Shown in pieces: positions 11,855 through 22,229 of a stretch of DNA of 64,000 nt (the first letter of the stretch is position 1; each line of letters opens with the position of its first letter). This stretch comes from Panax quinquefolius (lineage: Eukaryota > Streptophyta > Magnoliopsida > Apiales > Araliaceae): contig CM035162.1 of NCBI GenBank assembly GCA_020205615.1, forward strand, positions 44,506,464 through 44,570,463, given 5' to 3'. A model generated the notes under the pieces. That model saw nothing but the letters and a program-made list of their open reading frames with translations. It made no database searches and was not told the origin of the DNA. The translations under genes were made by a program, and so were the position numbers.

Positions 11855-12138
11855 ATTAAGACAAACGCGTCGGATACAAGGAAAGGTTATAGACAGTTCC
11901 AGCTTTAGTTTACGTGTGCAGTTAGAATTGTAATAGTATTGTATATTAATGTTATTGTAAGTTAAATAAGTTATGTAATGTGTATTAAGTTAAGGTTACT
12001 CGACCTTGGGGAATAGTGTGTAATGTAATGTATAAACAATTTATGTTTATATCTTTTGTAAATAGTAATAGTTGTATAGAATGATCAAACCGGATCCATG
12101 GTGATTTGGGGACCCTGATTCGAGGCCCCTCACAGGTT

Positions 12139-12151
12139 TGGTATCAAAGTC
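12139..12151 (+). promoter_or_regulatory. Primer-binding site of element A
   Basis: TGGTATCAAAGTC is complementary to the tRNA-Met 3' end with mismatches, four bases after the LTR terminal CA. Confidence 0.8.
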
Positions 12152-12153
12152 AG

Positions 12154-12503
12154 AGGTTATGAACCTTAGGTAGAATATACGAGACTAATAACCGTAGTGA
12201 TTAGGATAAGTACTAACTCAAATAGAGAGTTAGTTGGTCAGTAAGATTCAAAAAGACTAATCTCTATGAAGTTATAAGATACTGAGTTCCCTAACTCGAT
12301 AATAAAGTTGAATAAAGAGTGAGAAATAGATAGAGTCTAAAAGACTAAAAGTGCAAAGATGATAGAAGATCGTAAAAAAAAATGATCAAGATATAGAAAT
12401 AAATCGTAATATATACGATAAGATCACCCCGTGATCCGATAAAGTGATAGTAGGATAAGAATCAATCTAATGATTGAAAAGTTTACAAAGAAGATTTCTT
12501 TGT
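12154..12503 (+). other. Run of short perfect hairpins, element A
   Basis: Perfect or near-perfect stems of 5-8 bp with small loops follow one another: 12154-12166 AGGTT/AACCT; 12212-12234 ACTAACTC/GAGTTAGT; 12284-12297 GAGTT/AACTC; 12334-12346 AGTCT/AGACT; 12368-12387 GATCGT/ATGATC; 12403-12419 ATCGTA/TACGAT; 12422-12436 GATCAC/GTGATC; 12462-12477 TCAATC/GATTGA; 12485-12503 ACAAAGAA/TTCTTTGT. Several recur in element E with wobble changes. Confidence 0.7.
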
Positions 12504-13982
12504 GTGGCGGTTTGTACTATGAAATTGTACTATGAAAACTCATGAAAGAAATGGATTATGAATACTGATTAAATAAAATTCATATGAGAAAGGTGTTAGT
12601 GTTAGGTGGGGATTCAATTGAGGATTCATGCTCTAGCAATTGAGTCAGATGATTCCTTGTATAAGTGGGAATTGTACTTGGTGTAAAAACTACTTAGTTT
12701 TCGTAATGATAATCATTGAAATGTTTTTGTGTCGCACTATTTGATATATGCATGTTAAGAGGGTGATTCCTTTCTCATGTGTATAACTGATAGATAGGTC
12801 ATAGGTAGACGATATAGGGTTAAGTACGAGTTCTTAAAACTCATACTTATGTGACATACTTGATTCATAGTTATATGAAATGTTTATGAACCCTCAAATG
12901 AATGGACGCCAAAGGTCGATTAGGAAAGTTCTTAAACTCATATGATTGTGGCAATTTATGGACTCATAAGTGTGTTTTATTTAACTCGGGTATAGCTGTG
13001 TGTAATTGGAATATTGAGGATAATAGGAACTGATAGCTTGTTAAGCAAATGATTATTAGTGGAGACATAAGTTTTCCAAAACTCCTAGCTATGCTAGACT
13101 TTGAAATTTTGACATCAAGCTAAATACGCACTATGTGCTTTTAAAAAAAAAATATGTAGATTCGTAATCATTTTTGAAACGGTTTAAAGTATAGTCTATG
13201 CTACTTATTTCAAAGCTAGACGCAAATGATTTGAAATATCAAAATTTATTTTATTTATCACCATGTACTATGTAACCAGTGCGTAGATGATAAAAATTTG
13301 ATGGAGTTGTAAAATACAGAATACTTAGTGTGAATTTGATCTAAAATCGTTGTTCCCACTATGTATGATGTGTTATGACAAAAGTCATATAATGACTAAC
13401 ATCCTCAAATGGATCGTTAATATAAAAGACGACATCATAACGTCATTCTCAAAAATATTTTCAAAAATTTTAATTTGCCAACTGGTTTGGCTACACCTAA
13501 ATAATTTGATTGAATTGAATTATTGATATGAGTCTATGCTTATTCGATTCATTTAGACTAATGTTATGAAAACTCTAAGTGTTCATTGAAAGAAATTTCC
13601 TAACCAAATTGTTTTTGGTACTAATCCTATGATAAGACCGAGGTGAACTATGTTGTTTGGATAAATAATCCAATCAAGTAGCGTAAATATTCGCTATACA
13701 TAATTAATACGTTATGCATTTGACGAAGAGTACGATACAGTCGATCACCTAAAGTACTAACAACCGTGTAGTTTACCTTCTTTGTGATTGTAAATATACC
13801 AAGTAATGTATTGTTTTATGGTATGATCAAAACCGTTAAAACTATGTGTTCATGGTCTATATGACCCCTCAGCACAATTTGAAAACCTTTACTCTTGTGA
13901 GTGGTGTATTGGGTAGTATGTGATGATGTGTATGTATGTGTATGGTGTAAGGTGTAAGGTAAATTTCGGGGACGAAATTTTT

Positions 13983-13996
13983 AGAAGAAGGGGTGA
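13983..13996 (+). promoter_or_regulatory. Polypurine tract of element A
   Basis: AGAAGAAGGGGTGA lies directly before the 3' LTR. It is preceded by AATTTCGGGGACGAAATT, a self-complementary string also seen, slightly changed, before the E 3' LTR. Confidence 0.85.
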
Positions 13997-13999
13997 ATT

Positions 14000-16900
14000 T
14001 GACAACCCGAGAATTTTGATTTTTTTTAATTTAAATTAATTGATTTAAGGTTCAAAATTAGAACCTAGACAAAAAATAAGTGTATGCGTTTAATATTTTT
14101 AAGAATGAATTTTGAGGATTTCAAAATTCTTTGAAGGATTTAGTGAATTATTCAGATTAAAGGAATAAGTGAATATGTTTATATATCGTGTATATGTGTA
14201 CAATATGTGGTTAATGGTCAAGGGTTGACCAGATAAACGATATCTGTAACAAACCCTAATTATATATTAAGAACTTTAACGTTCGTTAGAAAACCTTAGC
14301 GATTAATAAGAAACCCTAGAAACCGGTTCTGGAAACCCTAACTTCAGTTCCGGGAATCTAAAACCCTAATTCGGTGCATTAAACCCTAAATCGGGAACTT
14401 AATGGCATAAGTGTAAATAATTATAGGATTAATTAGGTTAATCTTAAAAAATTGGTTACAAAACCCTAATTCCAAATTTGAAAACCCTAATTACTTTGAT
14501 TTAAAACCCTAATTTGTAAATAGGAAAACCTAAGTGTTAATTTAATACTTTTAATGTTAATTAGATATATTAATTCTAATTTTCAAGTTAAGTAATTAGA
14601 AAACCCTAATCTAATTACTTAAAATTTAATTTCTAAATTAGAAAATTATTTTTCTATTAGAAACCCTAATTTGGGATTATAAACCCTAATGACCATTTTC
14701 AACCCTAATTGCTAAATTAACGATTTTAATTAAGAAATGTTAATCCTAATTAGCAAGATTTAATTTGTGATTAAGAAATTTTAATATAATTAGAAAATTC
14801 TAATTATAATTTAGAAATATTAAATTTTTATTTTTAAAATCTAAATTGGAAATTTTAGAAAATTAAATTTGTAAACCCTAAGGGTTTTAAACCCTAAACC
14901 CTAAATTTTTCTAAATCCAAAACCCTAACCCAAACCCTAAACCCTAAGGGTTTGGGCATTTACTAGAATGCTATTAAAATTAAATGCATGAAATGACATT
15001 AATGCCCTTTGTGCATTATTAGTATGTTGCTTGTAGATCTAGCCCTAAAGGGTTGGAGTTGGTGACCTAAACCCTAGCATTTGACAAATTACCAAAGAAT
15101 CAACCATAATCCACCACATACCACCATGAACATTACATAATATAAATAGATTAAGAAAGAAAGAAAAAGGTTCACTTTATTTTTTTTTTTCTCAAGCCCA
15201 TTCTCTCTCTAGAAATTCGGGACTTAGAGTGAGAGAGAGAGAGAATCAAAGCTAGGATCAGTTCTTAGACTTCCAATAACAGATCCAAGAGTCAGAAATC
15301 AAAGATCATGGTATCAAAGGTATAAAACCCTAAAATTTCGAAAATTTATGAACTGATTTTTGATGTTGTTATTTGTTATTTAGAACAGTGTTAGAAGATG
15401 TCATTTAGTGATCCGGGTTGTTAAAACCCGGATCCATAACATCAGATGCACGAAATGGCAAAAATTTTCAAAAATCGGAAAAGTTGAAAATAAGGCCCGA
15501 TACCAAATGTCGTGGCCTCTAGATCTTTATGTGTTAGAAGTTTTGTGTGTTTTATGTTTTGGATTTGTTCTCTCGACATGAGGAGATTTAGATCAAAACT
15601 GGAATCACATCCATATCAAGTCAAGATCTCTAGAGATACGAGCGGTCAAACCTCGCTGATCGATTTCACATAAATGAAATTCAAGGAAGTTCGTAATTCG
15701 TAGTAAGCCATCGACAAGATGTTCAAAGGCATAAATCTCTGCAAGTGTAGTTTGATCTTTTGGCGATGTTTTAGTTTTTTTTATTGTAGCCGGACATGTA
15801 TACTATATGTTGAATTCACTAGATCACTTAGATCATCACTGTAATGAAGGATAATCTCGGTCAAACCTACGTTGACCAACCGAAGGTTGGATGAATTTCT
15901 CGAAAACCCGTAATTCTTCAAGAACAACGAGTTTTGTCGTGTACTTAATTCACCATCTTTAAAGCTTGGGTTGATGATGTTGTTTGACTGAAATAATGGT
16001 ATATAAATGCTCAATGACATAATTACCATAGTGTTGAACCTTAATAACACTAATATAATGACCAGAACTAAGCTAAATTAAAACCACAAAGTGGTACCTC
16101 GCGACTGCCTGGGTTTCTGGGTTACCCAGAAAACCCAAGTGATGTCTGACAACAACTTTGGCGAATCGGATGTTCTTGTTGTGGTATGATATGACCAAGA
16201 CGATGGTTTCATATTGTAGTGTTACATTATACTACAAGATCAAAGAAATAATACAAGCCCGTAACCTTTATACTAAAGAGGTTATAATCATTAAACCACC
16301 CATCTCTCGTTAATCGGCGATGAAGAAGTTCAAGAAACACTCAAGAACACTTATACGATTTTGTCTGCGTCGCTATAGGCCCTTTTAGCGATAGTTTAAT
16401 TAAGAAATTAATTATTAATTTCTAAAATGATTTATTTTAATTAATAAATAGAAATAAATAGATTTTAATTATTAAAAATACATAATAAATTCGAAAAATT
16501 ATTTTAAATTCGAAAAATAGTTTTTAATTATTTAGAGTATATTTCATAAATATTTAATATTTTTAATATATATGGTATTTAATTTATTTAATTATAATAT
16601 TAAATAAATGATTTAAAATGATTTTAATACATGAAAAATCATGAAAAATAATATTATGGTATAATAAAATATTTTAAGTTATTTTAGTGACTTTTAATAT
16701 TTTGTGATGAATTTAATTAATTAATTAATATTAATGATAATTAGTTTATTTAATAAATATATTAAATAAATTATGGAAAATAGAATAAATGATTTATAAA
16801 TCATATAAAAATGATTTAAGTGTTATAAAAATATTTTAAGTTATAAAATATAACTTTTGATATTTTGTCATGAAAATATTAATATTTTAATATTAATAGT

Positions 16901-18125
16901 AATTATCGGATAATGAATTTAATTGTTTAAAAATCATATAAAGGTGATTTTAAAGTAGTATTAAAATACTTTATGATATTATTATAAATATATTATAATA
17001 TTATGATGATGAATTTCATTAATATTTGATAATAAATAAATATTAATGATAAAGGAATTATGTGGTATTTAATTCATTTAAATACGATTTTAATGATTGA
17101 AAAATCAAGATAAATAGTAATAATTATTTAAAAATTATTATGAGACTTTGAAAAATATTTCGACTGATAATAAATTATCTGAGATAATTGTTAAGTGTTA
17201 AGTCAGAGTTTAATTGAACTTAGACTCGATAAAAGTCCGACTAGACCGTCGGGACGTTAGAACTTTGTCGAACTCAAGTCAGTTATTAATCGAAATAGTT
17301 TGAATCGATACCGAGTCTTTATGTGTGTATATAGATCGATAGGTTAATGTGCTATGTGTTTACGTTATTTCTATATATATATATATAGTATTATATTGTG
17401 ATGATATTATTATAATATTGGAGATCTATATTACTAATATTAGGTCTTCTGATAAAGCGATATATAAATTGAGAGCTGTGAATCAATTCGGTTCGTGCAA
17501 GTTTATTTTTTTTACTTAACTCTACTACTAAGAGTGTTTTATTCGGATAAGCTTACGGTTAATCATTGTTTGGTTGCCATGAATTGTACTCTGTATATAT
17601 CAGATGTATAAGTCGTATGAAAGGTCGATCACCTTCATTACCAATTTGGTTCAGATATATTTGTTCATGTATAATATTTGTTCAGTCATAAATTTGTTCC
17701 TGCTAGTTCACAATTATATTGTTGAATTATAGCCAGCCAATTATTTAAATCTTTCAATCATGATATATCATTATATTATTGAACTTAAACTTGCTGGGCA
17801 ATTCTTATGCTCACCCTTGCTATATCATGATAAAACATTGCAGATTAAGACGAACGCCGCGTGGAATGAGAGAAAGGTTAAAGCGGGCCAAAACTTTTAG
17901 TTTACGTAGCAGATTAGAATTGTAATAATATTGTATATTAATGTGATTGTAAGTTAAATAAGTTATGTAATGTGTATTAAGTTAAGGTTACTCGACCTTG
18001 CGGAATAATGTGTAATGTAATGTATAAACAATTTATGTTTATATCTTCCGCAAATAGTAATAGTTGTATAGAATGATCGAACCGGATCCGCTGTGATTCG
18101 GGACCTCAAATTCGGGGCCCTCACA
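14000..18125 (+). repeat. Element A 3' LTR
   Basis: Pairs with 8031-12134. It has a TATA box at 15141-15149, a telobox cluster at 14250-15080, candidate donor at 15320 and acceptor at 17843. It ends CTCACA; the C1 LTR resumes at 18126. A small minus-strand frame at 15781-16050 is chance. Confidence 0.92.
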
Positions 18126-18891
18126 GGTTTGGTCACCTAATTGCGCGCCAGTAAGGAGAAATTCTTATTGGAAAGCCCCCTCTTTACTGGGAACGGCTTG
18201 GTTGTCATTATTGTGATTCTGTAATATTATTTGTGAATAATTAATTATTGATTTATATGATAAGAAAATATTTATTTTATGTGGACATAAATGATGGATA
18301 TGAAAATATTTATTTTATGTGGTTATAGATGAAGGAATTAATGTTGAGGTGTTTTATTAGTATTTTGACGGATTGGAGGTATTAAAAAATCAAATCAGTG
18401 TTCTTAAAGCTCTATTGCGTGAGTTATAATTTTGATCCGACCGTTGGATCGTTGTGATTTTTGGATATGTTATACATATATAAGTTGGGTATATGTCCAC
18501 AAATTTTGAACCGTTAAAAATTAACGTATGATTTGTTATGAATTTTAAGAGGTGTTGATAAACGTCCGTATGTGGATTTCGGATATTTTCTGTTTGGAAT
18601 TTAGAAAAACTTTCTTCTGCAAAGTTGTAGAGAATTCGATTTTTGTGTGGAATGAACATAAAATTCGTATTTTTATGATAAAAGGCTATTTATTGTGAAT
18701 TATTGAAGTTTCAGAAAATAAAATATTTTTTATTAAAATTGGGTGGGACCCATTTTTGTTTTTCAAACTTGTGGGGTGAATTTTTTCCAAGTTGGCTGCT
18801 TTGATAATTCAAGAGAGGCATGCGTAGAATTGAAAAACAAAAATAATATTATTTTATTATTTTAGTCTCCTATGACGTTCTACAATTTTTC

Positions 18892-18900
18892 TATAAATAG
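18892..18900 (+). promoter_or_regulatory. TATA box, C1 LTR
   Basis: TATAAATAG; the equivalent in C2 is at 40084-40092. The first ~140 bases downstream, up to the GTAAGG donor, contain no ATG. Confidence 0.65.
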
Positions 18901-19299
18901 GCGCTTAAGTTAGAATTGAAAATCACATCAGAATCAGAGAATTCTTCTTCTATAATCTTGAGCGTATTTCTTTAGAGTTTTAGAAAGCTTTGAGCGTAGA
19001 AAACAGTGAAAGTTTTCTTCAAGAATATCCCCTCTATACCAGTTGGAATACTCTTCTTTTCAAGGTAAGGGATATTATTTTGTTCAATATTCGCTTGAAA
19101 TAATATTTTCTTCCATACTATGTAGTAAGTAAGTAATATTATTTTGTTTCAGATTTTGAATTCTATACTCGTTTGTTAAAATTTTGGCTTCTATACTCCA
19201 TGAAATTAGTAGAATATCCTTGATATTTGCGCTTCATCCAGTATCTTTTTATAGAAATATTATTCTGAGCATTCTTGATAAGTTTTAACTTTTTTATGC

Positions 19300-19390
19300 C
19301 AGAGTACTATTCACAGGGTTACTACTCCAGAAGTACTATTCACGGGGTACTATTCACTCGAGTACTATTCACCCGAGGTACTATTCATGA
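19300..19390 (+). repeat. TACTATTCAC repeats in C1 LTR
   Basis: Five spaced copies of (G)TACTATTCA(C/T) lie within 90 bp, mostly separated by GGGGT- or CGAG-like linkers. Related clusters are at 135-200 and, reversed, at 63770-63830. Confidence 0.8.
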
Positions 19391-19604
19391 TAAAAATTGA
19401 TTCATTTTCGGTCCAAATTATTTTTGGTACAATATTATTCTTGAATTTTACTCCACAAAGCAGTATCATGTTGACAATTTGGATGTTATTGATTTCTGGA
19501 TAAATTAAATTATAAATCTTTAAAAATTTATCCTTGAACTTGTTTTATTGAATTCTTATATCATTGTCATCGTCCTCATGTTTATATTCTGTTGAAAGTC
19601 ATAT

Positions 19605-19850
19605 ATGACCTGTAGTGCATAGATGGACTTGGTATGATTATGATCAGGGATTATTCGGTATAATCATGACCGTAATGTTACAAATGATGTGGTAAAAGTC
19701 ATCATTGGCCCGTAGTGCATTGATGGATGAGTTGTTGGCATGATCATGACCATTGATGAATACACGAATATCCTTGGCCCGTAGTGTATGGATAATTTGT
19801 GGTCGTGATACTAAAGAATATCCTCGGTAGTAGTGCATGGGTGATTCGAT
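19605..19850 (+). repeat. TAGTGCATNGATG repeats in C1 LTR
   Basis: Four copies of a unit containing (GGCCC)GTAGTGCAT(A/G/T)GATG(G), spaced 60-90 bp, alternate with CATGATCATGACC-like strings. The same array is at 480-575, 40855-41085 and, reversed, 63400-63570. Confidence 0.8.
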
Positions 19851-20343
19851 GATGTGGATTATTTATTGTCGAGTCTCAAATGATAAAAGTGATGAAAAAC
19901 CTTTTAAATCATAGAAGATAGTAGATTTTATTCTCTACTTGACTCTTCTAATAGATTGCTTATTCCGTTGCAGTTAAACTTGATGTTTGTTATATTTTAT
20001 CAGTTTAACACTGTTGAAGGCTAACGATAAATTATTCTGCATTATCTTAGTCATAATATTTCTTACTGAGCTAGTTGAGCTCACACTTTTGCCTTCATTG
20101 TTCTCTTCAGGAAATGTGAACGTAGCCGAGACTTGTCGGGGAACGGAGTGACGCTCCAGATGATAGCATTAGTAGTCCTCACTATTCCATGAAATAGTGT
20201 GATAATAAATGTATTGAGGATTTATCTTGAGTTGAATACTGTCTAGAAGACAATATTCGTTTTAAAACTCTCAATTTATATTTTGCCGTATTTTGCACGA
20301 CAGTTGTATTATTAAGTTGTATTTGAATTTTGTACCATGTATT

Positions 20344-22219
20344 TGTTAGGTTTGTAATATTCATAACGCAATCAAATTGCAAAAATTAACGGAAGCGTGG
20401 TAAAATCAGAGTTTAAAAAAAATTTACAAACCATATACCCGGATCATCCTTTATGCATAATCATTAATTAAACGAAAAGATAAAGAATAAATCATACCCT
20501 TGAAGATCGAGCTTCCTCAGGTACAAGTTCACCTTCAAATCCTTTCGCGTTCAATCTTGAATCCACCGGGTTTGGTTCCTTCCTTTGACCAACGTTAGCC
20601 ACCCAAATGTTTGGCCTCTAGAGGTGATCCACCAAGGAAGAAGAAAATTCAAGAAGAAGGGTGGTTGGCTAAACCCTAGTTTTCTATCTCTATAGAAAGG
20701 GTGTATTCTCCCAACAAATTGGAATTATTACGTATGTTGAAAAATCAACAACCCACACCACCCATAATAAGACTCCTCTTATTTATAGATGTGGGCAACC
20801 CACCTTAACAATTAAGGAATTGGGTTTTAATTAATTAATTCTTTTAATTAATTAAGCTCCCTAATCTTATTAGGGATAATTAATTAAACTCCTTTAACTA
20901 ATTTAACCTCTTAATCTTATTAGGAATAAATGAGAGTACTTATATTAAATTAATTCCTAAACTCTTTTAGAAATTAAAATAATAATAATTGTAATAATAT
21001 TAATAAGACTCTCTTATTAATTTATATTTAATATTTCTAAAATATTAAATAATAATATTAAGCTATTTAATTTATTCTATCACCATAGATTAAATTAAAT
21101 ATACTTAATATATTATTACGATTATGCCATTAACTTCTTAAATAATTATTCTTCTTTTTTATGGTGTGACCCTTTAGGTTCTCCATATTAAACCGGTTGT
21201 GAATAAATCAATTAGAATAATTCTAATCTTATTTAAATAAATAAATTAAACAATTAATTTATTTAAATAAATAATATTTATTCTACATAGGGATAAGCCT
21301 CCCTAGCGATCAACGACTTTCCAGATAATATAGATTTCAACATTAATCATAAAAGAACCTTTGAGTAAATAGTTACTGTGACAATTCAATACTTCCACCA
21401 TACAATGTCCCAATTAAATATAAGACATGGAATTCTTCACAAGTCTTATTTTATTTAATTATATGTATTTCGATCCTTAAATGCACAACTCCAAATAATG
21501 CAAATTAGAAACTTCTTTCTAATTTCATTCTCGCCGCCAAGGATCATTTGGGTTGTCATTTATCGAATCACATAGGACATTCTCTTCTTTTATTAAAAGT
21601 GGTAGATTCTTTATTGAACATACATTATCTCCATGTATAACTTATTATACCCAAGCATACCCTTTGATATACCCTAAGGGTCTTAAGGAATAAGTCAAAG
21701 TATAACTCATCATACACAAGATACTATGATGATCTCAAGTCCAAGGATTACTTGTATTACTACTATCACTACAGAATTCCTATCGACAGCAAATAAAACT
21801 CCATTAGGTATTCCTTAGCGAGCCACGCTCGGTGAACTTATTCTCTAATAAGCACCTACATACTTGCTTTAGTGTCTCCACACAAATGATCATGAGATCA
21901 ATCATCCTCATCCAATGAAAGCAAGCAACATATGTACCAATCTATCCGGATTCACTAATCCCCAATTTAGTAATCCAACGATTGGGAACTATTTTAGTTT
22001 TAAGCTTTCTAAGAATTTAGATCTCATTAGAATGATCATCATCATTATTCTAAAAGCATTGCTTAAAACTATGGGTTTATCACATATTATAAAACAAAGA
22101 TCATGTAGATAATTAAAAGCCTTTCATAAATTAATACTTTTATTAATAAATGAATAAGATTGTTACAAAGTATATGCTTTATCATCAAACATGATTGGCT
22201 TGTGTGCATACTACTTTCA
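20344..22219 (-). repeat. Copia B LTR, left copy (3' LTR of element)
   Basis: On the plus strand it runs TGTTAGG...CTTTCA. It differs from the right copy by a few substitutions and short indels, mostly in its last 900 bp. Small frames at 21915-22112 are chance. Confidence 0.93.
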
Positions 22220-22229
22220 ATCTCCCACT
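22220..22229 (-). promoter_or_regulatory. Polypurine tract of copia B
   Basis: Minus-strand AAGTGGGAGAT stands directly before the LTR. It overlaps the end of the decayed RNase H frame, as in many plant copia elements. Confidence 0.85.

Larger units (their letters stand above)
8031..12134 (+). repeat. Element A 5' LTR
   Basis: Matches 14000-18125 over its full length, with many substitutions and clustered small indels. It contains an AAACCCTAA-rich 5' part, a TATA box, a GA-rich leader, an extremely AT-rich middle (10400-11170) and a GCTCACCCTTGC box near the 3' end. It has no coding sequence; a small frame at 9426-9638 is chance. Confidence 0.92.
12135..13999 (+). other. Element A internal region, non-coding, homologous to E internal region
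   Basis: There is no frame above 60 codons on either strand. It runs from the primer site to the purine tract. Block after block aligns in the same order with 45426-48179 of element E, for example GATAATCATTG, GCTAGACTT, TTGACATCAAGCTAAAT, GCACTATGTGC, AGTCTATGCT, AAATGATTTGAAA and TATGACCCCTCA. The conservation is of non-coding sequence with many short hairpins, which suggests a cis-acting RNA domain (inference). Confidence 0.8.
8031..18125 (+). mobile_element. Element A: non-autonomous Ty3-type element with 4.1-kb LTRs
   Basis: Two long direct repeats (8031-12134 and 14000-18125) start TGACAACCCGAG and end CTCACA. They flank a 1.87-kb internal region with a tRNA-Met-type primer site and a purine tract but no coding sequence. 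This is the layout of a large retrotransposon derivative (LARD). The AATTTCGGGGACG string before the purine tract and the CCCG/CGGG ends are Tekay/Del-like, so that autonomous lineage is the likely helper (inference). Inserted in the C1 5' LTR. A clean 5-bp duplication is not visible: TTTTG on the left, GGTTT on the right. Confidence 0.9.
19065..20110 (+). other. Candidate LTR leader intron, C1
   Basis: CAAG|GTAAGG is a near-ideal plant donor. TTGAGCTCACAC lies near 20075, followed by a pyrimidine-rich stretch and CTTCAG ending at 20110, about 280 bases before the LTR end when the inserts are removed. Both tandem-repeat blocks of this LTR lie inside. Confidence 0.5.
18126..20343 (+). mobile_element. 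C1 5' LTR, second segment
   Basis: Continues the C1 LTR after element A. From about 18890 it follows the C2 LTR closely: TATAAATAG, GTAAGGGATATTATT, the TACTATTCAC and TAGTGCAT repeats, the TTGAGCTCAC box and TGTACCATGTATT. It breaks at 20343 at copia B; GTATT at 20339-20343 is the left target copy. Small minus-strand frames at 18390, 19644 and 20182 are chance. Confidence 0.85.

Noticed and set aside
8026..18135. Clean target duplication for element A
   Set aside because: TTTTG and GGTTT do not match as placed; shifting the right end by one base gives TTTTG/GTTTG, but then the LTR would not end in CA.
19605..19850. CRISPR-like array
   Set aside because: Degenerate short units with unequal spacing inside a plant LTR; not the regular repeat-spacer form.
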